A stretch of DNA of 53,695 bases from Ignavibacteriota bacterium (lineage in GTDB: Bacteria; Bacteroidota; Ignavibacteria; UBA10030; UBA6906): NCBI GenBank assembly GCA_003158475.1, contig PMJR01000092.1, positions 4,175 through 57,869 of the forward strand, in the 5' to 3' direction. Both the position numbers and the translations under genes were made by a program. Below, one piece after another: positions 34,780 through 43,339 of this stretch; positions within the stretch are counted from its first letter, which is position 1, and each line of letters begins with the position of its first letter. The notes beneath the pieces were generated by a model. The model made no database searches, was not told where the DNA came from, and worked only from the letters and a program-made list of their open reading frames with translations.

Positions 34780-35559
34780 TCACGCGGCAACCTCCACATA
34801 CCCGATCGCGTGCGAGATGACGGCGGCCTCTTTCTTCAGGACCGTGACGATCCGCGCGATCGCCTCCACCTTCTTCGTCCGTGCGGACTGGATGCCCGTC
34901 ATCAGCGCAGCCACAACATTCGCGTTGTGATCGTAAATCGGGACCGAGATGGCGCAGAGATCCGGTTTGTATTCGGCGTCGGCGACCGAGTAGCCGTCCC
35001 GAACGATCTCCCTGAGCCGCTTCTTCAGCCTGACTTCGCTCGTGATCGTCTTCGGGGTGTATCTCTTCAGCCCGCTTTGCCCGACGATGCGGTCAAGTGT
35101 TTGCATCGGGAGGCCGGCGATGAGCACCTGCCCCGAGGCGGTGGCATGCACAGGGGAGCGGGCCCCCAGGCGGGCGACAATCGACCACGTCTCGGGATTG
35201 TCGGCACGATCGATGATGATGACCTCGTGACCGTCCAGGATCGCGAGGTAGTAGCTCTCACGGGTTTCGTGAGCCATCCGTATGAGGTGGGGATGCACGA
35301 TCGTTTTGAGATCGATCTTTTCGAGTGCCGCGTTCCCCCAGTCGAGGAGTTTCATGCCGAGCCGGAAGATCTTCCTGTCGTGGTCCTGCAGCACGATCGA
35401 GTGCTGCTCGAGGGCGGCGAGAATGCGGAACAGCGAGCTTTTCGGAATGCCGGTCTGGCGGCAGACATCCGCCAGCGAGAAACCGCTATGCGAGGCTGCG
35501 AGGAGTTCGATCACCCGCACCGCACGGTGGATAGCGGGAACGGAGTATTCCCTGACCAT
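34780..35559 (-). CDS. IclR-family transcriptional regulator
   Basis: The 259-residue protein has an N-terminal winged helix (SVPAIHRAVRVIELLA, GFSLADVCRQTGIPKSSLFRILAALEQH). An effector domain follows (RMAHETRESYYLAILDG, ARSPVHATASGQVLIAG, GYSVADAEYKPDLCAISVPIYDH). The start at 35559 matches the family; the longer frame enters the divergent promoter region. It probably controls the sugar genes downstream of it and perhaps the divergent genes. A perfect inverted repeat 16 bases upstream of its start is a candidate operator. Confidence 0.9.
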   Translation of the reverse strand: MVREYSVPAIHRAVRVIELLAASHSGFSLADVCRQTGIPKSSLFRILAALEQHSIVLQDHDRKIFRLGMKLLDWGNAALEKIDLKTIVHPHLIRMAHETRESYYLAILDGHEVIIIDRADNPETWSIVARLGARSPVHATASGQVLIAGLPMQTLDRIVGQSGLKRYTPKTITSEVRLKKRLREIVRDGYSVADAEYKPDLCAISVPIYDHNANVVAALMTGIQSARTKKVEAIARIVTVLKKEAAVISHAIGYVEVAA

Positions 35560-35574
35560 AGGTGCCTTGGTATG

Positions 35575-35599
35575 ACTAATAAAACACTGTTCTATTAGT
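35575..35599. promoter_or_regulatory. Inverted repeat in front of the IclR gene
   Basis: The 7-bp arms ACTAATA and TATTAGT are perfectly complementary and their centres are 18 bases apart. The element starts 16 bases upstream of the IclR start codon in an A/T-rich stretch, as expected for an autoregulated operator. Binding by IclR is inference. Confidence 0.5.
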
Positions 35600-35703
35600 G
35601 ATTGATCAGTATACAAAAAAAGGCCCCCCCGCACAAGTCTCCGGAGCGATGAGCGCGTTGCATCAATCGCAGAAAAATGTTTCCCGGACAGACACCTAAA
35701 CCG

Positions 35704-35723
35704 GTCCAATTCGTATATTGGAC
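35704..35723. promoter_or_regulatory. 20-bp palindrome upstream of the acyltransferase gene
   Basis: Perfect 7-bp arms GTCCAAT and ATTGGAC flank a 6-base centre. The site lies 72 bases before the PlsC-like start codon. It differs from the IclR-proximal repeat, so a second regulator may act here. Confidence 0.5.
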
Positions 35724-35795
35724 AATGGGTCAGGGAGGGAAAAGTGGATCACAGGAAGCATTCCGCGGAACAGATCGGGGAGTGATCATACGACA

Positions 35796-36527
35796 ATGGC
35801 TCTCGCAGGTTCACTCCTTTTCTGGGCTTTCATGCTTGTCACATCCGTTCTATTATTTCCCATCGCCCTGCTCATACGAGTCGTGACGTTCCCCTTCGAC
35901 AGGCGGCTCGCATTCCTCCACACGTTCTCCTGCTTTTGGGCCTCACTCTACACGTGGTGTAATCCTCTCTGGAGCGTCCGGATCGGCGGGAAGGAGCATA
36001 TCGACCGGCATGCCGCATACGTCATGGTGTGCAACCACCAATCGCTCGTCGACATACTTGTGCTGTTCCGGCTTTTTGTACACTTCAAATGGGTCTCCAA
36101 GTCCGAGAATTTCCGGATCCCGTTCGTCGGCTGGAACATGACGCTCAACCGTTACATAAGGATTGACCGGGGGAGGATCAGGGGAAACCTGAGCATGATG
36201 CGCCGGGCGGAAACGGCTCTCGAGGCGGGGAGTTCTGTCATGATATTCCCTGAAGGGACCCGCTCCGCCGGCGGAGCGCTGGGGGAATTCAAGCTGGGAG
36301 CGTTCGAGCTCGCGATCAGATCCGGCCGTCCGATACTTCCGATCGTCGTCCACGGCACCGCCGCGGCACTCCCCAGGCGGGGATTCATCCTGCGCGGCAA
36401 GCACGCAATCCGCATTCGTGTCCTCGAACCGATCTCCCCACCCTGGGCCCCCGGCGCCGATGCGGAGACGCTCAGGACACTGGCGCACGGGAGGATCGCC
36501 GGAGAGCTTGACCGGGAGCCCGGCTGA
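35796..36527 (+). CDS. 1-acyl-sn-glycerol-3-phosphate acyltransferase family (PlsC-like)
   Basis: The 243-residue protein has an N-terminal membrane segment ([20 protein letters not shown]), the acyltransferase HX4D box in NHQSLVDI, the FPEGTRS substrate box and the [11 protein letters not shown] block. It acylates lysophosphatidic acid in phospholipid synthesis or performs a related acyl transfer. I choose the ATG at 35796, which begins just before the membrane segment and follows GGGGAG. It is divergent from the IclR gene and 75 bases before the isomerase gene. Confidence 0.88.
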   Translation: MALAGSLLFWAFMLVTSVLLFPIALLIRVVTFPFDRRLAFLHTFSCFWASLYTWCNPLWSVRIGGKEHIDRHAAYVMVCNHQSLVDILVLFRLFVHFKWVSKSENFRIPFVGWNMTLNRYIRIDRGRIRGNLSMMRRAETALEAGSSVMIFPEGTRSAGGALGEFKLGAFELAIRSGRPILPIVVHGTAAALPRRGFILRGKHAIRIRVLEPISPPWAPGADAETLRTLAHGRIAGELDREPG

Positions 36528-36601
36528 GGACTCCGGCGAACGAGTTGACTGTTCTTCCGTATTTACTCACATTCACGACGACCATACCTGTGAGGAGAAC
36601 C

Positions 36602-38203
36602 ATGCAACCCATCTATCTTATCGCCAACGGCGACCTCCGCCTTTCCGCCAACCGGAACTGCGAAGCGGCACAATCCGCCATGGAGCAGCGACTCGCCCGC
36701 GCTATCGAAGGGCTCGGCGGTTCCGTCAAGAGGGCGCATCCGTTCGACCCGGCAAAGCAGCACGGGTTTATCGACAGCCAGCACTACGGGATGGAGGTGT
36801 TTCGCGGGGTCCCTCCCCGCGCTCCGCTCATAGTCGCCGAAGCCGTCTGGCAATACAGCCATCACGTCCTTGCCGGGCTCATCACACACCGGGGTCCGAT
36901 CCTGACGGTTGCGAACTGGAGCGGCACGTGGCCGGGACTCGTCGGGATGTTGAATCTCAACGGGTGCCTGACAAAGGCGGGGGTCCGGTACAGCACACTC
37001 TGGAGCGAGGACTTCACGGATGCATTTGCGACCGGCGGGTTGAAGAAATGGATGAAGACCGGCACACTCACGCACGACACATCGCACGTGACCCCGTACA
37101 ACGGAGCGCACGTTCCAGCGGCCGCCGCGGAGGCCGGGAAGGAATTCGCCCGTTCGTTCAGGCAGAAGAAAGCCATCATGGGGGTATTCGACGAAGGGTG
37201 CATGGGGATGTACAATGCGATAATCCCCGACGAGCTGCTCCACGCAACCGGCGTCTTCAAGGAGAGGCTGAGCCAGTCGGCGCTGTACGCCAGGATGCTC
37301 ACCGTAAAAGAGCATGAAGCGCGTGGTGTCTACGAGTGGCTGAAGGACCGCGGCATGACATTCCGCTTCGGAAGACACGAAGCGACCGATCTGACTGAGG
37401 CACAGGTGCTGGGGCAATGCCGCATGTACATCGCCGCCCTCCGCCTGGCGCAGGAGTTCCGCTGCGACACGATCGGCATTCAATACCAGCAGGGATTGAA
37501 AGATCTCACCCCCTCCTCGGACCTCGCGGAGGGGATGCTCAACAACGTCGAGCGTCCCCCGGTGTTCGATGACGCCGGGGGAGGCGAGCTTTTCAGAGGG
37601 GAGGCCCTCCCCCACTTCAACGAGGTGGATGAGTGCGCGGGGCTCGACGCGCTCCTCACGTACAGGCTCTGGAGGTCGCTGGGCCTCCCTCCGGAGAATA
37701 CGCTTCACGACATCCGCTGGGGGCGGCAGTGCAGCGTTAACGGCACCGACAAGTTCGTCTGGGTCTTCGAGATATCGGGGGCCGTCCCCCCGGCGCATTT
37801 TGTGGGCGGCTACCGGAGTGCCGTGGGGGAACGCCAGCCTCCGATGTACTTCCGGCTGGGGGGGAGTTCGATCAAGGGGGTGAGCAAGCCGGGACAGATC
37901 GTGTGGAGCCGCGTGTTCCTCGCCGACGGTGCACTCAACTACGACACAGGGCTCGCGGAAGCGGTCTCGCTCCCGGATCCGGAGACCGAGGAACGGTGGA
38001 GGTTGACCACTCCCCAGTGGCCGGTCATGCACGCGGTGATGGAGGGGATCAGCAGGGACCAGATGATGGCACGACACAAATCCAACCACATACATGTCGT
38101 CTATGCGCCCGACAGGGCGACTGCGCGGAAAGCAATGTTCATACGCGGCGCCGCTATGAAGGAACTCGGGCTGAAAGTCAGCTTCTGCGGAAAAACACGG
38201 TGA
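36602..38203 (+). CDS. L-fucose/L-arabinose isomerase-family protein
   Basis: The 533-residue protein has the FucI/AraA layout. The N-terminal Rossmann-like domain opens [12 protein letters not shown]. Next come E198 in [33 protein letters not shown] and HDIRWG, and a C-terminal [12 protein letters not shown] block carrying the last metal histidine. The family interconverts aldoses and ketoses; variants with other C-H chemistries are known. GAGGAG precedes the ATG. It lies beside the kinase/aldolase island and could feed it a ketose, although it is on the opposite strand. Confidence 0.78.
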   Translation: MQPIYLIANGDLRLSANRNCEAAQSAMEQRLARAIEGLGGSVKRAHPFDPAKQHGFIDSQHYGMEVFRGVPPRAPLIVAEAVWQYSHHVLAGLITHRGPILTVANWSGTWPGLVGMLNLNGCLTKAGVRYSTLWSEDFTDAFATGGLKKWMKTGTLTHDTSHVTPYNGAHVPAAAAEAGKEFARSFRQKKAIMGVFDEGCMGMYNAIIPDELLHATGVFKERLSQSALYARMLTVKEHEARGVYEWLKDRGMTFRFGRHEATDLTEAQVLGQCRMYIAALRLAQEFRCDTIGIQYQQGLKDLTPSSDLAEGMLNNVERPPVFDDAGGGELFRGEALPHFNEVDECAGLDALLTYRLWRSLGLPPENTLHDIRWGRQCSVNGTDKFVWVFEISGAVPPAHFVGGYRSAVGERQPPMYFRLGGSSIKGVSKPGQIVWSRVFLADGALNYDTGLAEAVSLPDPETEERWRLTTPQWPVMHAVMEGISRDQMMARHKSNHIHVVYAPDRATARKAMFIRGAAMKELGLKVSFCGKTR

Positions 38204-38225
38204 AACACATTCGGAGTGCCTTCCG

Positions 38226-38245
38226 CTCCCCCGGCCTCGGGGGAG
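38226..38245 (+). terminator. Hairpin after the isomerase-like gene
   Basis: Arms CTCCCCC and GGGGGAG pair perfectly over a 6-base loop, 22 bases after the stop codon. No T-run follows. The remaining sequence to 38475 shows no ORF I can support. Confidence 0.5.
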
Positions 38246-38475
38246 ACAGTACGCTACAATGATACCGCAAACGGGACATGGGAGCGGATCAACGCCGGGC
38301 CCGCCGGTGGTTGGTGTGATCACCCGACGGGCGAATCCAGTGACCGGAATGTGGTTTTCTACGGGAACGCCGGGACAAACAGGGCGTGGAAGCCGCAGGC
38401 TTCTTCGGTCTGGACTGGGGGATGAAAGAGGGGGAGTTTGTGGTTGGGGCCCGATGGTCGGTCCGGGGAGCCGAC

Positions 38476-38706
38476 TCAGATCTCCTGCGTCTCTCCCTCT
38501 CCGGAGAGCGACATGAGCGTATCACTCAGGTCGTGAAGTTCTCCCTGGACATCCCTGAGCCCACACGCAATCATGTGCAGCTGTTCAGCAGTCATCGCGG
38601 CCGAGTCCACCGCAAGGGCGGCAACGCCGACCGATTCTGCAACCCGTACGACATCCGCCCGCCTGGACCGGAGCGTCTCGTGAATCCCATCCGCCGAGTT
38701 ATTCAT
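38476..38706 (-). CDS. Small acidic helical protein, unknown function
   Basis: The 76-residue product (MNNSADGIHETLRSRR...) is helical, contains paired Leu/Met heptad-like positions (EQLHMIACGLRDVQGELHDLSDTLMSLSG) and ends acidic. AGGA lies 8 bases before the ATG and a near-consensus promoter is about 100 bases upstream, which supports this strand over a longer antisense frame. I recognise no family. A small coiled-coil regulator or antitoxin-like protein is conceivable but unsupported. Confidence 0.6.
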   Translation of the reverse strand: MNNSADGIHETLRSRRADVVRVAESVGVAALAVDSAAMTAEQLHMIACGLRDVQGELHDLSDTLMSLSGEGETQEI

Positions 38707-38805
38707 ATAATGGATCCTGTCAGAATGCTACGTTTGTGGAGGAACGGTAGGAGAGGCCTTCAATTGGATAAGCCAATTTGGATTAACTCCTTCGTTCCTA
38801 AGACA

Positions 38806-38834
38806 AATATAGTATTCGACCTAATAAAAGTCAA
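38806..38834 (-). promoter_or_regulatory. Near-consensus sigma-70 promoter of the 76-residue protein gene
   Basis: On the minus strand TTGACT (38834-38829) and TATATT (38811-38806) are 17 bases apart. Transcription would begin near 38799, leaving a leader of about 93 bases. That leader holds two similar copies of CAATTGGAT/CAATTTGGAT near 38760-38785. Confidence 0.7.
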
Positions 38835-38892
38835 GCGTCATGGAGTTCCATGTGTCGCTCGTCACCCGGATCGGCAGGATCCCGCTACGCGA

Positions 38893-38918
38893 CCGGGGGA
38901 GGCGTGAGCCCCCCCCGG
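38893..38918 (-). terminator. GC-rich hairpin after the basic-adaptor paralogue
   Basis: An 11-bp stem with one A-C mismatch (38893-38903 with 38908-38918) and GTGA loop lies 35 bases downstream of the stop at 38954 and just before the next promoter, so it probably separates two transcription units. Confidence 0.55.
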
Positions 38919-38953
38919 GGAATATCTTGGTTCGCTCGCGATGAAAGAGAGAG

Positions 38954-39319
38954 TTACTTACCCTTCACGTAGACTTTGTCCCCTTTGGCGGAATAGTAAA
39001 ACTTCCCGCCTTTGGGCCCCCGGAAGATATTCTGACCGTCCTTCGTCTTGCCGACGATCTTCGCACCGACAAAGTCCTTTACGTAGGTTTTGTCTCCTTT
39101 GTCGTTGAGATAGTAGTGTCCCCCTTTGGAGCCTTCAAACACGGTTTTCCCATCGGTCGTCTTGCCGACCGCCGGGTCATCACTCTTCGCAACTTTCTTG
39201 TCGTCCCCCCCCTTCGTTGCGGTGGACTTTGCCATCGCGTCCTTCTTCTGCGCCTGCGCGCCCGACTGAACTGCGATGAAGGCTGCGATGAGTATGAGGA
39301 ACGGAAGGAGTTTCTTCAT
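38954..39319 (-). CDS. Small secreted protein with two PBCV basic-adaptor-like repeats
   Basis: The 121-residue protein starts MKKLLPFLILIAAF with a signal peptide ending near AQAQ. A short Lys/Asp/Ala linker follows, then the same two 28-residue repeats as the protein at 7863-8657: GKTVFEGSKGGHYYLNDKGD and GQNIFRGPKGGKFYYSAKGD, joined by [10 protein letters not shown]. The repeats are nearly identical to those of the long paralogue, whereas the long Lys/Glu helix is absent. The product is basic and extracytoplasmic. AGAAGG lies upstream of the ATG. The role is unknown. Confidence 0.8.
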   Translation of the reverse strand: MKKLLPFLILIAAFIAVQSGAQAQKKDAMAKSTATKGGDDKKVAKSDDPAVGKTTDGKTVFEGSKGGHYYLNDKGDKTYVKDFVGAKIVGKTKDGQNIFRGPKGGKFYYSAKGDKVYVKGK

Positions 39320-39386
39320 GATGAACCTTCTATACGTTGTGGGGTTTGATGTGGATTAGTGGAACGGCTCCCTTGCGCAACGGGAC

Positions 39387-39869
39387 TCAGGAGGGAAGGA
39401 TCCCCACTTCGGCAAGCCGGCGTATCAGATCCTCAGCGCTCCCAGGTTCACAGTGGAAAAGGCAATGGAATGACGCCGGGGGCTCCGCGGACGACCAGTG
39501 GGCCGCAGACGCCGTGAGTATGCCGGCGAATGTCTTCAATTCCCCCGGGCTGTTCTTGAGTACCTGATCGGCATTCGTGAGGATCAGGACGAAAGCTTCC
39601 GCCGAAAGCCACTCCAGGTCCGTCAGGCAATCTTCGAGGGCATCCCAGTTCCGGCCGAAGTACTGCGGAAAATCGAGACCGCGTGCAAACTCGTCCAGCA
39701 GCTCCTCCCTGGTTCCGCAGTGCTTCCCCCGGAGGATACGAACCGCCGCGTGTTTCCGCTGGGGGAGCGTGGCCGCAAACTCCTCTGCCAGGTTACGCGG
39801 AACGGGGGCTATGTGCGCCCAATGTGATCCGCGTTTCAGCAGGGACGGCCATGAAAGTGGACTTGTCAT
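39387..39869 (-). CDS. Barstar-family protein without a visible ribonuclease partner
   Basis: The 160-residue product contains the barstar core: AVRILRGKHCGTREELLDEFARGL, then FPQYFGRNWDALEDCLTDLEWL, and the LILTNADQVL strand. Barstars are tight inhibitors of barnase-type ribonucleases. The protein is longer than classical barstar (about 90 residues), with an extra N-terminal 40 residues and a longer C terminus. No barnase, colicin or polymorphic toxin gene is in the window. It may be an immunity protein against toxins of neighbours. The start at 39869 (MTSPLSWP) is the likely one. Confidence 0.85.
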   Translation of the reverse strand: MTSPLSWPSLLKRGSHWAHIAPVPRNLAEEFAATLPQRKHAAVRILRGKHCGTREELLDEFARGLDFPQYFGRNWDALEDCLTDLEWLSAEAFVLILTNADQVLKNSPGELKTFAGILTASAAHWSSAEPPASFHCLFHCEPGSAEDLIRRLAEVGILPS

Positions 39870-40075
39870 TTCGCACCGATCGGGATGAATGTGCGGCATC
39901 GGGGAGAGGATTCCCGAATGTAATCGAACAACCCCGAATATGCAACCCGCTTACTCCACCGTCAGCAATTTTGGTGTTTTCGAACGGATTCACTAACTTG
40001 GTATTTGGTAGTAAAAAGCAGGCTGAACATCAAGGACTGAAGTACACTCTGAAGGCAACGAAGGAGCGACCGACA

Positions 40076-41410
40076 ATGATCTCACGTGTTCTTCCACTGG
40101 CGCTGGCGGCTATGGTGGCCGCAGCGGCACAGGCGCAGCAATCACCTACCCCGTCACTGACGGTTGAACAGGCGGTACAGATCGGGCTCGAAAACAGCAA
40201 GATGCTCCGCCAGTCGGCAAGCAAGGTCCTGTACGCCGATGCAAAATCGGCGGAGGTCAATGCCTCGAGCCTCCCGAGCATCAGGGCCACCGGGGCTTAT
40301 ATCCGGGTCTCGGACATACCGCCGTTCAGTATCACTCTGCCGTTCACGATCCCCGGGATCCCCAACTCGTTCGTCCTCTCGCAGACGATACTTGACAACT
40401 ACAGCCTCCGCGTCGGGATCCAGCAGCCGCTCTTCACCGGATTCAGGCTGGATGCCTCCAAAGACGCGGCGGCAAGAAACGTCGATGCCTCGAGCCAGGA
40501 CTACGCCAAGGACAAGTCCGATCTCATATTCAACGTGAAGACGGCATACTGGGCGCTCTTCCGTGCCCGGGAGCTGAAGAAGCTCTCCGACGATAACGTC
40601 GCCCAGATCACGGCGCACCTCAATGACGTGAAGAATCTGGAGGATCAGGGGCTCGCGACGATCAATGACATGCTCGCAGCAGAGGTGCAACTCTCCAACG
40701 GGCAACTGGCGCAGGTCGATGCGAACAACAACGCCCAGATTGCGCTCGTGGCGCTCGACAACACGCTCGGCGTCCCCCTCTCCACCGATATCACGATCGC
40801 CTCCCCCGTCGCGGAATCCCCCCGGCAATTTGCATCGCTCGACACTCTCGTCCTGCGCGGGCTTGAGGCCCGTCCCGAGATCAAGGGGATGGATGCGCGC
40901 GTGAAGGCGGGAGAAGCGGGGGTCACGGCCGCGAGGGCCGGATGGTGGCCGCAGATCTACCTTTCGGGAAACTACTACTACGCGAATCCGAACCAGCGTT
41001 TCCAGCCCGCCCAGATCGCCTGGCAGAACACATGGGACGTCGGGGTAAACGTGTCGCTGGATATCTGGAACTGGGGGACGACGGTGCACCAGACGGATCA
41101 GGCTCAGGCGCAGCTCGCACAGACGAAGGAAGCGTTCGGCCAGACGCAGGACGGCGTGACACTCGACATCACGCAGGCGTACCTGACGCTGAAGCAGGCC
41201 CGGGAACGGGTGGCGGTCGCAAAGCAGGCGGTGGCCCGCGCGGAAGAAAACCACCGGGTGACGACGCAGCGGTACAAGGAAGGGCTCGTGCTGAACTCGG
41301 AGATGATCGATGCGCTCTACTCGCTGACAGCGGCGAAGACCACGTACACACAGTCGCTCGTGGACTTGGAACTGGCACAGGCGAGGCTGGCAAAGGCCGT
41401 AGGAGAGTAG
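40076..41410 (+). CDS. TolC-family outer-membrane efflux channel
   Basis: The 444-residue protein has a signal peptide (ending near AQAQ-Q), then the two OEP repeats with long helices (LTVEQAVQIGLENSKML, ARELKKLSDDNVAQITAHLNDVKNLEDQG; second half around LEARPEIKGMDARVKAGEAG and RVTTQRYKEGLVLNSEMIDAL). It forms the trimeric outer-membrane tunnel for export systems. The ATG at 40076 follows AAGGAG. It is followed by a periplasmic adaptor gene 63 bases later, but the RND pump gene usual in such operons is missing. Confidence 0.93.
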   Translation: MISRVLPLALAAMVAAAAQAQQSPTPSLTVEQAVQIGLENSKMLRQSASKVLYADAKSAEVNASSLPSIRATGAYIRVSDIPPFSITLPFTIPGIPNSFVLSQTILDNYSLRVGIQQPLFTGFRLDASKDAAARNVDASSQDYAKDKSDLIFNVKTAYWALFRARELKKLSDDNVAQITAHLNDVKNLEDQGLATINDMLAAEVQLSNGQLAQVDANNNAQIALVALDNTLGVPLSTDITIASPVAESPRQFASLDTLVLRGLEARPEIKGMDARVKAGEAGVTAARAGWWPQIYLSGNYYYANPNQRFQPAQIAWQNTWDVGVNVSLDIWNWGTTVHQTDQAQAQLAQTKEAFGQTQDGVTLDITQAYLTLKQARERVAVAKQAVARAEENHRVTTQRYKEGLVLNSEMIDALYSLTAAKTTYTQSLVDLELAQARLAKAVGE

Positions 41411-41473
41411 GATTGAAAATGGAATATGGCAAATTGAGGATCGAGGATTAATATCTATGAGGAAGGACACACT

Positions 41474-42523
41474 ATGAACAGGACGAGGGCAATAATCGCG
41501 GGGGCGGTCCTCCTGGGGATCATCATCCTGGTGCTGCTGAACAACAGGGCCAATATCAGCGCGAAATCGCGCAATGAATTTCAGGGAGCGATACCCGTGA
41601 CGGTGGCCGAAGCCAGGTCGCAGAAGCTGTCGGAGACGCTGTCGCTCGTGGGAACGATCACCGCGATCAATGACGTTGCGGTCACGGCGGAGGTGGCGGG
41701 GAAAGTGACCGCCGTGCTCGCCGGCGTCGGAGACCACGTGAAGGCCGGCGCGCCCATCATTCAGATCGATGACGAGCTCAAGAAGGCGGCGTTCGAACAG
41801 GCCGAGGCGAACTATGACAGGGCGAAACGTGATTTCGACCGGTTCAAATCGCTCCGGGCCGAACAGTCCGCCACCGAATCACAGAAGGAAAACGCCTGGA
41901 CCGGCTTCAAGGTGGCCGAGGCGCAGTACATCGTGGCAAGGCGGCAGCTCCGTGACACGAAGGTCTGCACCCCGATCGCAGGCATCGTGTCCGCACGGAA
42001 CGTGGAGCCCGGCACCATGGTCAACGACCGCATGGTCGTCGCCAACGTCGTCGACGTCTCACGCCTGAAGGTGAAGCTGAACATCGCCGAAGGGGACGCC
42101 TTCAAGCTGAAGACCGGCGACCGGGTCGAAGTCACGACGGACGTCTATCCCGGCACCACGTTCGAGGGGCGGACCACCTCGATCAGCTCGAAGGCCGACG
42201 AAGGACACACGTACCCGGTCGAGATTACGATGGAAAACAGCAGGGAGCACCCGCTGAAGGCGGGGATGTTCGGACGCATCTCGTTCGTATCACTCGCACC
42301 GACCGAGGTCCTCGCCATACCCCGCGAAGCGCTTGTCGGGAGCATGAAGGATCCGCGTGTCTACGTTGTCGACGGCTCGCTGGCCAGGGTTCGCACGATC
42401 GTCGTCAACGGCGAAGCGGGAACCGACCTGATGGTCCTCTCCGGGCTCAGGGCGGGGGAATCGGTCGTCGTGAACGGGCAGAACAATCTCAAGGACTCGG
42501 TCGCGGTACAGGTACTGAAGTAG
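41474..42523 (+). CDS. Periplasmic adaptor (membrane fusion) protein of an RND-type efflux system
   Basis: The 349-residue protein has an N-terminal membrane anchor (about 6-22), a lipoyl half (VTAEVAGKVTAVLAGVGDHVKAG), a short coiled-coil hairpin (about 100-160), the second lipoyl half (KVCTPIAGIVSARNVEPGTMV), a beta-barrel and a membrane-proximal domain. This is the HlyD/AcrA family of RND type. It bridges an inner-membrane pump to TolC. No pump gene follows; the next gene encodes a TPR protein, so the partner must be elsewhere in the genome or lost. Confidence 0.92.
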   Translation: MNRTRAIIAGAVLLGIIILVLLNNRANISAKSRNEFQGAIPVTVAEARSQKLSETLSLVGTITAINDVAVTAEVAGKVTAVLAGVGDHVKAGAPIIQIDDELKKAAFEQAEANYDRAKRDFDRFKSLRAEQSATESQKENAWTGFKVAEAQYIVARRQLRDTKVCTPIAGIVSARNVEPGTMVNDRMVVANVVDVSRLKVKLNIAEGDAFKLKTGDRVEVTTDVYPGTTFEGRTTSISSKADEGHTYPVEITMENSREHPLKAGMFGRISFVSLAPTEVLAIPREALVGSMKDPRVYVVDGSLARVRTIVVNGEAGTDLMVLSGLRAGESVVVNGQNNLKDSVAVQVLK

Positions 42524-42581
42524 GCTCGCCAGAGGCCGCTCTTTTTCGCACTTCCGAAGGGAGGAGAGGAGAATCAAACCT

Positions 42582-43319
42582 ATGACTCTTCTGCTCGTGG
42601 CGTTGCTTGTGACCGGAGGGGGAGCCTCCGCCCCCCGCCGGATGGCAGGGGACGCGGAGTTCGAGCGGCTCGAATATGCCCGCGCGGAAGTAGCGTACGA
42701 TTCGGCCCGTGCGCTCACACCGGATTCAGCCGGGTACCTCTGGAGGCTCGGCCGGCTGTATGTCTGCATGGGAGACATGGCCGAGCATGATAAGAAGGAA
42801 GAGACGTACAGGAAAGCGGTTGCCTATGCCGAGAGGTGCATACGGGCCGACTCGAACATCGCCGCGGGACACACATGGAAAGCGGCGGCGCTCGGCAATA
42901 TCGCGATGTTTGAAGGGAGCAAGGGGAAGGTCCGGCTCTGCAACGAGATCAAACACGAGCTCGACCGCGCCCTCGCCCTCGATTCGCTTGATGACGTGGC
43001 ATACTCGATCATGGGATCGTTCTACCTCGCGCTCGGGAAAGTAAGCTGGATCGAACGGCAGCTTGCGTCTCTGTTTCTCGGCTCGCTTCCTGACGGGGGA
43101 TTTGAAGAAGCGGAGGCAGCGCTCCGCCGGGCAATCGCGATCGCCCCCGGGATGGTCCGGCACCGGTTCGAACTGGCGCTGGTCCTCAAAGAGGAGGGAA
43201 AAACGCGGGAGGCGATCGAAGCGTTCCGGGCCGCCTCGGAGCTCCCGACGACCGTTGCGAGCGACCCGCGAACGAAGGAACGGGCCCTCCGGATGGCACA
43301 AAAACTCGAAGAAGAATAG
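42582..43319 (+). CDS. Exported TPR protein resembling the RMD (regulator of microtubule dynamics) family
   Basis: The 245-residue protein has a short signal-like start (MTLLLVALLVTGGGASA). TPR helices follow: LEYARAEVAYDSARALTPDS, YRKAVAYAERCIRADSNIAAGHTWKAAAL, KHELDRALALDSLDDVAYSIMGSFY and AEAALRRAIAIAPGMVRHRFELALVLKEEGK. The spacing and the inserted KVSWIERQLASLFLG segment resemble the RMDN/FAM82-like bacterial proteins. It probably serves as a periplasmic scaffold. GAGGAG precedes the ATG, 58 bases after the adaptor gene. Confidence 0.8.
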   Translation: MTLLLVALLVTGGGASAPRRMAGDAEFERLEYARAEVAYDSARALTPDSAGYLWRLGRLYVCMGDMAEHDKKEETYRKAVAYAERCIRADSNIAAGHTWKAAALGNIAMFEGSKGKVRLCNEIKHELDRALALDSLDDVAYSIMGSFYLALGKVSWIERQLASLFLGSLPDGGFEEAEAALRRAIAIAPGMVRHRFELALVLKEEGKTREAIEAFRAASELPTTVASDPRTKERALRMAQKLEEE

Positions 43320-43339
43320 GAGACAGGTGGAGGGGATCG

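Noticed and set aside
36563-38323. Minus-strand frame of about 586 codons opposite the isomerase-like gene
   Set aside because: It is antisense to a gene with conserved isomerase motifs and a good start; composition is that of a shadow frame.
38216-38425. Plus-strand ORF of 69 codons after the isomerase-like gene
   Set aside because: It contains the post-gene hairpin, lacks a ribosome site, and has no recognisable pattern.
38386-38907. Plus-strand ORF of 173 codons
   Set aside because: It runs through a near-consensus minus-strand promoter and a terminator hairpin; the 76-residue minus-strand gene is better supported.
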